A stretch of 9,305 nt of DNA from 39-52-133 sp036523795. Lineage in GTDB: Bacteria; Pseudomonadota; Gammaproteobacteria; Burkholderiales; Gallionellaceae. The DNA lies in assembly GCA_036523795.1 (NCBI GenBank), contig DATDDN010000058.1:1-9305 (forward strand), written 5' to 3'. The notes below the pieces were generated by a model. The model worked only from the letters and a program-made list of their open reading frames with translations. It was not told the origin of the DNA and did not search any database. The translations under genes were made by a program, and so were the position numbers. Within the stretch, counting starts at the first letter, position 1; each line of letters opens with the position of its first letter. Of this stretch, positions 1 to 8,733 are shown in pieces.

Positions 1-558
1 GATGATAGCCAGGCGCTTGGGCACGCTGTCAAAACTCAGTGCACCGGCGTTGTCGACGATGTTGAGGTTATCCACCGGCGCCTGCGGCAAGACACGCGGC
101 AGTGAGCCGGTGGCGATGATCACGTGTTTGGCACTCAGCTCTTCGCCACCCGCCACGCCCACGCGCCACAGCTCGCCCTCGCGCCCAGCCAGCGTGGCGC
201 GGCCATGCACCGCCGTCACCTTGTTCTTCTTGAACAGCTGCGCAATGCCGCCGGTGAAATCGCTGACGATCTTGTCCTTGCGCGCCAGCATCTTGGCCAG
301 ATCGAACTGCACGCCGGAGGTAGTGATGCCGTGCGCCGCGAAATCGTGGCCGATCCGCTCGAAATTTTCCGACGACTCCAGCAACGCCTTGGAAGGAATG
401 CAGCCGACATTGAGACAGGTGCCGCCCAGGCTGGCCTTGCCCTGCGGATTTTTCCAGTCATCCACGCAGGCCACCCTCAGACCGAGTTGGCCGCAGCGGA
501 TGGCCGCGACATAGCCGCCGGGGCCGGCACCGACGACTACCACATCGAAATCAGCCAT
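1..558 (-). CDS. lpd: Dihydrolipoamide dehydrogenase (E3), 5' part only
   Basis: This is the E3 flavoprotein that reoxidises the dihydrolipoyl group of E2 and passes electrons through FAD to NAD+. The window holds the first 186 codons of a protein that is usually about 470-480 residues; the gene runs off the left edge in frame. Visible are the N-terminal FAD dinucleotide motif GAGPGG (residues 10-15), the redox-active disulfide site GGTCLNVGCIPSK (45-57, Cys48 and Cys53) and the second FAD-contacting motif IIATGS (147-152). Between beta-strand 2 and the disulfide is the longer loop DDWKNPQGKAS (33-43), which I associate with betaproteobacterial E3 proteins. ATG at 558-556 has a good ribosome binding site 7 bases upstream. 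It starts 12 bases after sucB, so it is most likely the E3 of the 2-oxoglutarate dehydrogenase complex (odhL), though E3 can be shared with other 2-oxoacid dehydrogenases. The NAD-binding and dimerisation domains are outside the window. Confidence 0.95.
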   Translation of the reverse strand, partial: MADFDVVVVGAGPGGYVAAIRCGQLGLRVACVDDWKNPQGKASLGGTCLNVGCIPSKALLESSENFERIGHDFAAHGITTSGVQFDLAKMLARKDKIVSDFTGGIAQLFKKNKVTAVHGRATLAGREGELWRVGVAGGEELSAKHVIIATGSLPRVLPQAPVDNLNIVDNAGALSFDSVPKRLAII

Positions 559-565
559 GGCGCTT

Positions 566-570
566 CTCCC

Positions 571-573
<3 letters not shown>
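566..573 (-). promoter_or_regulatory. Ribosome binding site of lpd, overlapping the sucB stop codon
   Basis: The minus strand reads TAAGGGAG. The first three bases are the sucB stop codon and GGAG lies 7 bases before the lpd ATG. Ribosomes ending sucB would stop on the initiation site of lpd, which favours coupled translation and matched E2 and E3 amounts. The sequence and spacing are seen directly; the coupling is inferred. Confidence 0.8.
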
Positions 574-1735
<1,162 letters not shown>

Positions 1736-1746
<11 letters not shown>

Positions 1747-4594
1747 GATGTTTTGCTCCTGGCTTGGGTGTCAGACTGAGGTCTTCGCGGAAGGCCGCAT
1801 TGATCACGGCTTTCTGCTGTTCGTTATGCACCGACAGATAGCCGGCAGCAGGCGCAGCGGACGAGGGGCGCAAGGCATAACCCAGGCGCATGCCGGGACG
1901 CATGTGGCGCAGCAGGTAATGCTGGATGCGGTGCCAGGCGCCCTGGTTGCCCGGCTCCTCCTGGCACCACAGCAGCTCTGTGGCATTGGGGTAGGCCGCC
2001 ACCTGCGCCGCAAACAGCTGGTGCGGGAACGGATACAACTGCTCCAGGCGGATGATCGCCATGTCCTGGATGCCGCGCTCCCTGCGTGCTGCCACCAGGT
2101 CGTAATACACCTTGCCGCTGCACACGATGAGGCGCTTCACCTTCGCGGCATCCAGCGTATCGGCCTCGCTCAGCACCGGCTGGAAACTGCCTTCCGCCAG
2201 CCATTTCAGCGGCGAGGCAGCGTCCTTGCTGCGCAGCAGGCTCTTGGGGGTGAATACGATGAGCGGCTTGCGGTACGGGCGCAGCATCTGGCGGCGCAGC
2301 AGATGGAACATCTGCGCCGGCGTAGAGGGGATGCAAACCTGGATGTTGTAATCGGCACACAGCTGCAGGTAGCGCTCGATGCGGCCGGACGAGTGCTCCG
2401 CACCCTGGCCCTCGTAACCGTGCGGCAGCAGCATCACCAGCCCGCACAGGCGGCCCCACTTGGCTTCGCCCGAGGTGATGAACTGGTCTATCACCACCTG
2501 CGCGCCGTTGGCAAAGTCGCCGAACTGCGCCTCCCACAGCACAAGCGACTCCGGCTCCGCCGTGGCATAGCCATACTCGAACGCCAGCACCGCCTCTTCG
2601 GACAGGATGGAATCGATCACCACGAAATCGGCCTGATCTTCCTGCAGGCTGCGCAGCGGCACATAGGCTCCCTGGTGCCACACCACGCGGTTCTGGTCGT
2701 GCAGAATCGCATGGCGATGGAAAAACGTGCCGCGTCCGCAGTCCTGGCCGGACAGCCGCACGGGGTAGCCTTCGATGAGCAGGCTGGCATATGCCAGGTT
2801 CTCAGCCATGCCCCAGTCCAGCGACAGTTCGCCGCGTCCCATGGCACGACGATCTTCGATGATCTTTTCCACGCGCGCATGCAGCTTGAAGCCGTCCGGA
2901 ATGGTGGTCAGGCGCTGCGCAAGGAATTGCAGGCGCTCGCGCGAGACTGAGGTATCGACCGGCATGTCCCACGGCACTTCCTGCAAATATTTTGCCCAGC
3001 GCACCGCATGATCGGTGCGCACCGCCTTGGGCAGGGTGACGACCGGGCTGCGCCCTTCGTCCAGCGAGCGGCGGTAGTTGACGATCATCGCCTCAGGCTC
3101 GTCCGCCGCAACCACCTGCGCCTCCACCAGGCGCTTGGCATACAAGGCGCGCGTACCAGGATGCTGATTGATGTAGCGATACATGAAGGGCTGGGTGACC
3201 AGCGGTTCATCCTGCTCGTTGTGCCCCAGCTTGCGGAAACAGACCAGGTCGATCACCACGTCGCGCTTGAAGGTCATGCGGTAATCAAGGGCAATCTCCG
3301 TCACCAGCAGCACCGCCTCCGGGTCGTCCGCGTTCACGTGGAAGATCGGGGCCTCGATCATTTTGGCCACGTCGCTGCAATAGGTGGAAGAGCGCGTATC
3401 GCGCGCATCCGAGGTGGTAAAGCCGATCTGGTTGTTGATGATGACGTGCACCGTGCCCCCCGTGCGATAACCGCGGGTCTGCGACAGGTTAAGCGTTTCC
3501 ATCACCACGCCCTGTCCGGAAAAGGCCGCATCGCCATGCAGCAGCACGGGCATCACCTTGCGCCCCTCATGATCGCCGCGCGAATGCTGGCGCGCGCGCA
3601 CTGACCCTTCCACCACCGGATTGACTATCTCCAGATGCGAGGGATTGAAGGCCAGCGTCACATGCATGGATCCGCCCGGCAGCGCAATCTCGGAAGAGAA
3701 GCCATTGTGGTACTTCACATCGCCCGAGGTCAGGTGATCATCGTGCTTGCCCTCGAATTCGGCAAACAGCATGGAGGGCATCTTGCCCAGGATGTTGACC
3801 AGCACATTGAGCCGGCCGCGATGCGCCATGCCGATCACAGTCTCCCTCACGCCACTGTGGCCGGCGCGCTGCAAGAGGTGATCAAGCAGCGGAATCAGGG
3901 TTTCGCCGCCTTCCAGCGAAAAACGCTTCTGGCCGACGTATTTGGTGTGCAGGTAACGCTCCAGCGTTTCAGCAGCGGTCAGGCGCTCCAGGATGACGCG
4001 TTTCTTTTCGGCGGGATATTCGCCTTCACCACGCGTGCCTTCGATGCGCTGCTGGATCCAGCGCTTCTGCGCCACCTCACTGATGTACATGTACTCCGCG
4101 CCGATGCTGCTGCAATACGTCTGGCGCACCAGATGCAGTATTTCGCGCAGGGTCATGCGTGATGCGCCCACCAGCGAGCCCGTTTCGAAGGTGCTGTCCA
4201 GATCGGCCTCGCTCAGGCCATAGTGTGCCAGGGTCAGCTCGGGCACCTCGGGCTTGGCGTGACGATTGAGCGGGTCGAGATTGGCGATGCGCGCACCCAG
4301 GAAGCGGTACGCATTGATCATCTGCAGCACGGCCACCTGCTTGCGCTCGTGGCTGGCATCCGCCGTGCTTGCTTCCGGCATGGTGGGCAGCGCCGCGAAA
4401 GCGCGCTGAATGGGGCTGTGCGCCACCTCCTGGGCTGCGCCGGGTGTGGTCTGCAGGCTGTCGAAGTACTGGCGCCATTCCGGTTCCACTGCGGCCGGGT
4501 TGGCCAGCCAGGCTTCGTATTTTTCTTCCACAAATGCAGCATTCGCACCGTACAACAGCGAACTGGCCAGCATGGTTTCCATCAGTGATGGCAT
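1736..4594 (-). CDS. sucA: 2-oxoglutarate dehydrogenase E1, TPP-dependent decarboxylase
   Basis: This subunit decarboxylates 2-oxoglutarate on thiamine diphosphate and transfers the succinyl group to the lipoyl arm of SucB. Its 952 residues match the usual ~930-950 for E1o. The N-terminal segment (about 11-48, SLLYGANAAFVEEKYEAWL then EPEWRQYFDSL) is the region thought to dock E1o on E2. GMAHRGRLNVLVN (255-267) carries His258 and GDVKYHNGF (291-299) carries His296, equivalents of E. coli active-site His260 and His298. The TPP/Mg motif runs from GDAAFSGQG (354-362) to NNQIGFT (387-393). The pyrimidine-binding domain has LSEEAVLAFEYGYA (664-677), WEAQFGDFANGAQ (687-699) and LPHGYEGQGAEHSSGR (723-738). 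The C-terminal domain follows from about 800. ATG at 4594-4592 is chosen because AGGG lies 7 bases upstream and the N-terminal motif begins soon after. It overlaps sucB by 11 bases. Also called odhA. Confidence 0.98.
1756..1760 (-). promoter_or_regulatory. Ribosome binding site of sucB inside the sucA coding end
   Basis: The minus strand reads AGGAG, 9 bases before the sucB ATG, within the last codons of sucA. Because sucA ends 11 bases into sucB, ribosomes finishing E1 can restart on E2. The site supports the sucB start at 1746 over any later methionine. Confidence 0.75.
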
Positions 4595-4601
4595 GAATCA
4601 T

Positions 4602-4608
4602 CCCTTAA
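4602..4608 (-). promoter_or_regulatory. Ribosome binding site of sucA
   Basis: The minus strand reads TTAAGGG, with AGGG 7 bases before the sucA ATG. It resembles the binding sites at sdhA and lpd (TAAGGGA is shared by all three). The upstream bases CCCT at 4615-4612 could pair with this AGGG across a 6-base loop. With only four base pairs such a structure would be weak, so I do not claim it controls sucA. Confidence 0.65.
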
Positions 4609-4614
4609 TGTAGG

Positions 4615-4641
4615 GCTGCCCGGCGCCTGATGCGGGGCAGC
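4615..4641 (-). other. Hairpin in the gltA-sucA spacer
   Basis: The 57-base spacer between gltA and sucA (4595-4651), the longest in the window, contains a perfect 7-bp inverted repeat. GCTGCCC at 4615-4621 pairs with GGGCAGC at 4635-4641 across 13 bases that include the palindrome GGCGCC. On the transcribed strand no U-run follows the stem; the next bases are CCTACATTAAGG, leading into the sucA ribosome binding site. It is therefore not a standard intrinsic terminator. It could be an mRNA processing or stability element that sets odh mRNA apart from sdh-gltA mRNA, or it may be chance in GC-rich DNA. I see no convincing sigma70 promoter in this spacer. Confidence 0.4.
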
Positions 4642-4651
4642 GCAGCATGCT

Positions 4652-5944
4652 TCAATCCTTGCGTTTCTTCATCGGCACGTAATCCCGCTTGGTGGCGCCC
4701 ATATACAGCTGGCGCGGACGGCCGATCTTGCGCTCGCTGTCCGACATCATCTCGTTCCATTGCGAAATCCAGCCGATGGTGCGCCCCACCGCGAAGATCA
4801 CGGTAAACATATTAGTGGGAATGCCCAGTGCGCGCAGCACGATGCCGGAATAGAAGTCCACGTTCGGATACAGCTTGCGTTCGATGAAATACGGATCCTT
4901 CAGGGCGATCTGTTCCAGCGCCAGCGCCATCTTGAACAGCGGGTCGTTTTCCAGCTTCAGCTCCTTGAGCACTTCATAGCAGGTATCGCGCATCACTGCC
5001 GCACGCGGATCCATGTTCTTGTAGACGCGGTGGCCAAAGCCCATCAGGCGATATTTCTTCTCCTTCACGCCCTTCATGTACTCTTCCACGCGCGACACGT
5101 CACCGATCTCCTCCAGCATCTTCAGCACAGCCTCATTGGCGCCGCCGTGGGCCGGGCCCCACAGTGCGGCGATACCGGAAGACACACAGGCAAACGGGTT
5201 GGCGCCGCTGGAGCCGGCCAGCCGCACGGTCGAAGTCGAGGCATTCTGTTCATGGTCGGCATGCAGGATGAAGATGCGTTCCAGCGCGCGCACCAGCTTG
5301 GGGTTGGGCACGTATTCCTCAGCCGGCGTGGCAAACAGCATGTACATGAAATTCTCGACATAGCCGAACGCGTTCTTGGGGTACATGAACGGTTCGCCGA
5401 TGTTGTACTTGTACGTCATCGCTGCGATGGTCGGCACCTTGGAAATCAGGCGCAGCGCCGAGATCTCGCGGTGTGCGGGGTTATTGATGTCGAGCGAATC
5501 ATGATAGAAGGCCGACAGCGCCCCCACCACACCCACCATCACCGCCATCGGGTGCGCATCGCGCCTGAAGCCGAAGAAGAAACGGGCCAGCTGGTCATGC
5601 ACCATGGAATGGTGCTTCACCTTGTAATTGAAATCGGCGCTCTGTTCAGCTGTCGGCAACTCACCGTGCAGCAGCAGGTAGCACACCTCAAGGAAATCGG
5701 ATTTCTCCGCCAGCTGTTCGATCGGATAGCCGCGGTAATACAGCAGGCCGGCATCGCCATCGATGAAGGTGATCTTGGAAGAACAGCTGGCAGTCGAGAA
5801 AAACGCAGGGTCATAGGTGAACAGCCCCAGCTTCGACAGGTTGCGCAGATCCAGCACTGACGGGCCCAGCGTACCCTCCAGCACAGGCAGCTCCACACTG
5901 CGGCCATCGTCCAGGGTTAGCGTTGCAACTCGTTTCTTTTCCAT
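4652..5944 (-). CDS. gltA: Citrate synthase, type I (hexameric class)
   Basis: It condenses acetyl-CoA with oxaloacetate to citrate, the entry step of the TCA cycle, in the cytoplasm. Its 430 residues compare with 427 in E. coli, and much of the chain is readily alignable. Catalytic and substrate residues are present: HADHEQNASTSTVR (228-241, His231), GPAHGGANEA (263-272, His266), MGFGHRVYKNMDPR (301-314, His305 and Arg314), NVDFYSG (361-367, Asp364), GRTIGW (387-392, Arg388) and RPRQLY (409-414). The N-terminal ~60-residue beta-rich domain typical of the NADH-inhibited Gram-negative enzymes is present. Of residues I recall for the E. coli NADH site, Tyr147, Arg165 and Lys169 are kept, but the position of Cys206 is Ala208 and that of Arg109 is His111, so inhibition may differ. 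The ATG has GAGGA 4 bases upstream. It lies 33 bases after sdhE and 57 before sucA. Confidence 0.98.
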   Translation of the reverse strand: MEKKRVATLTLDDGRSVELPVLEGTLGPSVLDLRNLSKLGLFTYDPAFFSTASCSSKITFIDGDAGLLYYRGYPIEQLAEKSDFLEVCYLLLHGELPTAEQSADFNYKVKHHSMVHDQLARFFFGFRRDAHPMAVMVGVVGALSAFYHDSLDINNPAHREISALRLISKVPTIAAMTYKYNIGEPFMYPKNAFGYVENFMYMLFATPAEEYVPNPKLVRALERIFILHADHEQNASTSTVRLAGSSGANPFACVSSGIAALWGPAHGGANEAVLKMLEEIGDVSRVEEYMKGVKEKKYRLMGFGHRVYKNMDPRAAVMRDTCYEVLKELKLENDPLFKMALALEQIALKDPYFIERKLYPNVDFYSGIVLRALGIPTNMFTVIFAVGRTIGWISQWNEMMSDSERKIGRPRQLYMGATKRDYVPMKKRKD

Positions 5945-5977
5945 ACTTTCCTCTTCTTCAAAATCAGTGCTTCACCA

Positions 5978-6217
5978 TCAGGCGGCATTCATCATGGCCA
6001 GCAGCGCGGCATGCGAGGGCTGCCCCGCCGGCGTCTTGCCGCTAATCATATCCCACAGCGTGGTATCTGGCAGGTCCAACAGCTCGTCAAAGGCCATTTT
6101 TTGCTGCTCGTCGAGCTCGCCATAGTGCGGTGCAAAACGCTCCAGCACGATGTCCAGCTCCAGCATGCCGCGGCGGCAGCGCCAGCGCAGGCGTTTCAGT
6201 TCATCCTCGCCGCTCAT
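5978..6217 (-). CDS. sdhE: FAD assembly factor SdhE
   Basis: This is a small cytoplasmic protein of the SdhE/Sdh5 family (formerly YgfY, DUF339) that helps attach FAD covalently to SdhA. Its 79 residues are slightly fewer than in E. coli (88). The family signature RGMLELD (residues 16-22, containing the RGxxE motif with Arg16, Gly17 and Glu20) is present, preceded by the basic stretch KRLRWRCRR. The remainder has the expected acidic helical-bundle pattern, with FDELLDLPDTTLWDMISG (43-60), which is the typical distal part of the family. It lies 15 bases after sdhB, with a purine-rich GGGGAGAGGGG ribosome binding site just before the ATG. Placing it in the same transcript as its client sdhA is consistent with its role. 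The identification rests on motif, size and context, all agreeing. Confidence 0.95.
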   Translation of the reverse strand: MSGEDELKRLRWRCRRGMLELDIVLERFAPHYGELDEQQKMAFDELLDLPDTTLWDMISGKTPAGQPSHAALLAMMNAA

Positions 6218-6232
6218 AGCCCCTCTCCCCTT

Positions 6233-6928
6233 TCAGACCATCCTCTTCAGCATCATGTCCTTGATCTTGCCGATGGCCAGGGTCGGGTTCAGCCCCTTGG
6301 GGCACACCTCCACGCAGCTCATGATGGTGTGGCAGCGGAACAGACGATACGGGTCTTCCAGGTTGTCCAGGCGCTCGGCGGTGGCCTGGTCACGCGTATC
6401 GGCCAGGAAGCGGTAGGCCTGCAGCAGGCCGGCGGGACCGACAAACTTGTCCGGGTTCCACCAGAAGGACGGGCAGGCCGTGCTGCAGCAGGCGCACAAT
6501 ATGCACTCGTACAGACCATCCAGCTCGGCCCTGTCCGCAACCGATTGCAGGCGTTCCGTTTCCGGCGGCGGGTCGTTGTTGACCAGGTAGGGCTTGATCG
6601 AATGGTACTGTTTGAAAAACTGCGTCATGTCCACCACCAGGTCGCGGATCACCGGCAGGCCGGGCAGCGGACGCAGCTCTATCGGCTGCTTCAGCTCCGA
6701 CAGCTGGGTGATGCAGGCCAGGCCGTTGCGGCCGTTGATGTTCATCGCATCCGAGCCGCACACCCCCTCGCGGCACGATTTGCGAAAGGTCAGACTGTCA
6801 TCTTGCTCCTTCAGCAGCATGATGGCGTCCAGCAACATCATTTCCCCCGCCTCGATCGCCAGCTCGTAGTCTTGCATGTACGGCGCGGTATCGGTTTCCG
6901 GGTTGTAACGATAGATTTTGAACTTCAT
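6233..6928 (-). CDS. sdhB: Succinate dehydrogenase iron-sulfur subunit
   Basis: This subunit carries electrons from the SdhA flavin to the quinone site through three iron-sulfur clusters, on the cytoplasmic face of the inner membrane. Its 231 residues compare with 238 in E. coli. The plant-type ferredoxin domain (about 1-100) has the [2Fe-2S] ligands in SCREGVCGSD (51-60: Cys52, Cys57, Asp60) plus Cys72; aspartate in place of the third cysteine also occurs in E. coli. The helical domain has CILCACCSTACP (142-153) and CHTIMSCVEVCP (199-210). By comparison with E. coli, Cys142, 145, 148 and 209 hold the [4Fe-4S] cluster and Cys152, 199 and 205 the [3Fe-4S] cluster. Trp157 in SFWWNPDKF corresponds to the quinone-site tryptophan (E. 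coli Trp164). The ATG has GAGG 5 bases upstream and starts 28 bases after sdhA. Confidence 0.98.
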   Translation of the reverse strand: MKFKIYRYNPETDTAPYMQDYELAIEAGEMMLLDAIMLLKEQDDSLTFRKSCREGVCGSDAMNINGRNGLACITQLSELKQPIELRPLPGLPVIRDLVVDMTQFFKQYHSIKPYLVNNDPPPETERLQSVADRAELDGLYECILCACCSTACPSFWWNPDKFVGPAGLLQAYRFLADTRDQATAERLDNLEDPYRLFRCHTIMSCVEVCPKGLNPTLAIGKIKDMMLKRMV

Positions 6929-6956
6929 CGCTACCTCGCTTCCTGAAAGTTCAACA

Positions 6957-8720
6957 TCAATACACCCGCGCCTTGAGCGGGAACGATTCCACGGTCAGCG
7001 GCTTCAGGCGCACCGGCTTGTAGTCCAGCTTCTCGCCCTCGCTGAAATACAGCGTGTGTTTCAGCCACTTCTCGTCGTCGCGCTGCGGAAAATCGTCGCG
7101 CGCATGGCCGCCGCGGCTTTCCTCGCGGGCGGCCGCCGAGTGCATGGTGGCCTGCGCCACCTCGATCAGGTTGTCCAGCTCCAGCGCCTCCACGCGTGCG
7201 GTGTTGAACACGCGGCTCTTGTCGTGGATCATCGTGTTGCGCGAGCGTGCCGCCACTTCGCGGATCTGCTTCACGCCCTCGGCCAGCAGGTCGGGGAAAC
7301 GGAACACGCCGGCATGGGCCTGCATCACGTGGCGCATGGCGGCGCCCACCTCGGCCACGCTCTCGCCATCCTTCTGCCCGTCCAGCCTTGCCAGGCGCGC
7401 CAGCGAGCGCTCCGCTGCATCGGCCGGCAAGGGCTTGGGATGCGGGTTGCGCCCCAGGTCTTCGATGATCTGCCGCGCCGCGGCGCGGCCGAACACCAGC
7501 AGGTCGAGCAGCGAGTTGCAGCCCAGGCGGTTGGCTCCGTGCACCGACACGCAGGCGCATTCGCCCACCGCATAGAAGCCCTGCACCACCTCCTCCGGCC
7601 CCGTCTTGTATGGCGCCACCACCTGGCCGTGGTAATTGGTGGGGATGCCGCCCATCATGTAATGCGCGGTGGGCACCACCGGGATGGGCGCTTTGGCCGG
7701 ATCGACATGGGCGAACTTGAGCGAGATCTCGCGTATGCCGGGCAGGCGGTGGCGGATCACATCTTCGCCGATGTGATCCACCTTGAGCAGCAAGTGGTCG
7801 CCCCGGGGGCCACAGCCGCGTCCTTCCTTGATCTCAGTGGCCATGGCGCGCGACACCACGTCACGGCTGGCCAGATCCTGCGCGGTCGGCGCATAGCGCA
7901 GCATGAAGCGCTCGCCATCCTTGTTCAACAGGTAGCCGCCTTCGCCGCGCACGCCTTCGGAAATCAGCACGCCGGCGCCGTACACGCCGGTGGGATGAAA
8001 CTGGAAGAACTCCATGTCCTCCAGCGGAATGCCTGCGCGTGCCGCCATGCCGAGGCCATCGCCGGTGTTGATGTAGGCATTGGTGCTGGCGGCAAAGATG
8101 CGCCCGGCACCGCCGGTGGCAAACAGGGTGGCGCGCGCGTGCAGGATCATCACCTCGCCGGTCTCGATCTCCATCGCGGTCACACCCAGCACGTCCCCAT
8201 CCTCGTCGCGGATCAAGTCCAGCGCCATCCACTCGACGAAGAAGTTGGTGTTGGCCTTGACGTTCTGCTGGTACAGGGTATGCAGCAAGGCGTGGCCGGT
8301 GCGGTCGGCGGCGGCGCAGGCGCGCTGCACCGGAGCCGCACCGTAGTTCTGCATGTGGCCGCCGAACGGGCGCTGGTAGATCTTGCCGTTGTCCAGGCGG
8401 TCAAACGGCATGCCGAAATGCTCCAGCTCGTACACCACCTCGGGCGCCGCGCGGCACATGAACTCGATAGCATCCTGGTCGCCCAGGTAGTCCGAGCCCT
8501 TCACCGTGTCGTACATGTGCCAGTGCCAGTTGTCCTCGGAGATGTTGCCCAGTGACGCCGCAATACCGCCCTGCGCCGCCACGGTGTGCGAGCGGGTGGG
8601 AAACACCTTGGACAGCACCGCCACCTTGAGACCGGCCTCGGACATCGCCAGCGCCGCGCGCATGCCGGCACCGCCAGCGCCGACCACCACCACGTCAAAA
8701 GTGCGTTTCGCTACGCTCAT
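6957..8720 (-). CDS. sdhA: Succinate dehydrogenase flavoprotein subunit
   Basis: This subunit oxidises succinate to fumarate using covalently bound FAD. I chose ATG at 8720-8718 (587 codons) over the in-frame GTG three bases earlier: GGAG lies 5 bases before the ATG but only 2 before the GTG. The resulting N-terminus also aligns exactly with E. coli SdhA. With this numbering the FAD motif is VVVGAGGAG (11-19). The flavin-linking histidine is His45 in RSHTVAAQGG. Active-site residues lie in FHPTGVYGAG (His242), ISEGVRGEGGYLLN (Glu255), LASRDVVSR (Arg286, the proposed proton shuttle), PTAHYMMGG (His353) and HGANRLGCNSLLD (Arg398). The C-terminal domain contains DDEKWLKHTLYF, usual in SQR flavoproteins. 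It follows sdhD by 10 bases. The presence of sdhE downstream fits covalent flavinylation. The long antisense frame across this gene is a codon-bias artefact. Confidence 0.98.
   Translation of the reverse strand: MSVAKRTFDVVVVGAGGAGMRAALAMSEAGLKVAVLSKVFPTRSHTVAAQGGIAASLGNISEDNWHWHMYDTVKGSDYLGDQDAIEFMCRAAPEVVYELEHFGMPFDRLDNGKIYQRPFGGHMQNYGAAPVQRACAAADRTGHALLHTLYQQNVKANTNFFVEWMALDLIRDEDGDVLGVTAMEIETGEVMILHARATLFATGGAGRIFAASTNAYINTGDGLGMAARAGIPLEDMEFFQFHPTGVYGAGVLISEGVRGEGGYLLNKDGERFMLRYAPTAQDLASRDVVSRAMATEIKEGRGCGPRGDHLLLKVDHIGEDVIRHRLPGIREISLKFAHVDPAKAPIPVVPTAHYMMGGIPTNYHGQVVAPYKTGPEEVVQGFYAVGECACVSVHGANRLGCNSLLDLLVFGRAAARQIIEDLGRNPHPKPLPADAAERSLARLARLDGQKDGESVAEVGAAMRHVMQAHAGVFRFPDLLAEGVKQIREVAARSRNTMIHDKSRVFNTARVEALELDNLIEVAQATMHSAAAREESRGGHARDDFPQRDDEKWLKHTLYFSEGEKLDYKPVRLKPLTVESFPLKARVY
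7754..7779. repeat. Perfect 10-bp inverted repeat inside sdhA
   Basis: GGATCACATC (7754-7763) and GATGTGATCC (7770-7779) are exact reverse complements separated by 6 bases. After one mismatch two more pairs are possible on the outside. The repeat lies in the middle of sdhA and encodes the surface-type segment VDHIGEDVIRH (about residues 314-324). In the sdhA mRNA it would form a compact hairpin. The half-sites face the opposite way from a CRP-type TGTGA-N6-TCACA operator, so it is not that. Function is unknown and chance remains possible. Confidence 0.6.
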
Positions 8721-8725
8721 CACGA

Positions 8726-8733
8726 CTCCCTTA
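8726..8733 (-). promoter_or_regulatory. Ribosome binding site of sdhA, overlapping the sdhD stop codon
   Basis: The minus strand reads TAAGGGAG: TAA is the sdhD stop and GGAG lies 5 bases before the sdhA ATG at 8720. This spacing decides the start in favour of ATG over the GTG at 8723. The identical 8 bases occur at the sucB/lpd junction. Confidence 0.8.

Noticed and set aside
1824..2681. Minus-strand out-of-frame open reading frame inside sucA (285 codons)
   Set aside because: It is a +1/-1 shadow of sucA, rich in Ala, Gly, Arg and Pro; the true frame continues unbroken with conserved E1 motifs, so there is no frameshift.
3592..3601. Alternating CG run in sucA, a possible Z-DNA tract
   Set aside because: It is short and explained by Arg/Ala codons; nothing around it suggests a role.
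4615..4641. Rho-independent terminator after gltA
   Set aside because: The stem is present but no U-run follows on the transcribed strand, so it is listed as a hairpin only.
4760..5860. Plus-strand open frame of 366 codons opposite gltA
   Set aside because: Shadow of citrate synthase, His- and Arg-rich with no family resemblance.
6918..8555. Long plus-strand open frame (545 codons) opposite sdhA and the 5' edge of sdhB
   Set aside because: It is antisense to strongly conserved sdhA codons, is rich in His, Ala, Arg, Gln and Val as expected from complementing GC-biased codons, shows no domain, and has no supporting ribosome binding site or context.
8721..8723. GTG at 8723 as the sdhA start
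   Set aside because: It is only 2 bases from the ribosome binding site, while the adjacent ATG at 8720 has 5-base spacing and gives an N-terminus that aligns with E. coli SdhA.
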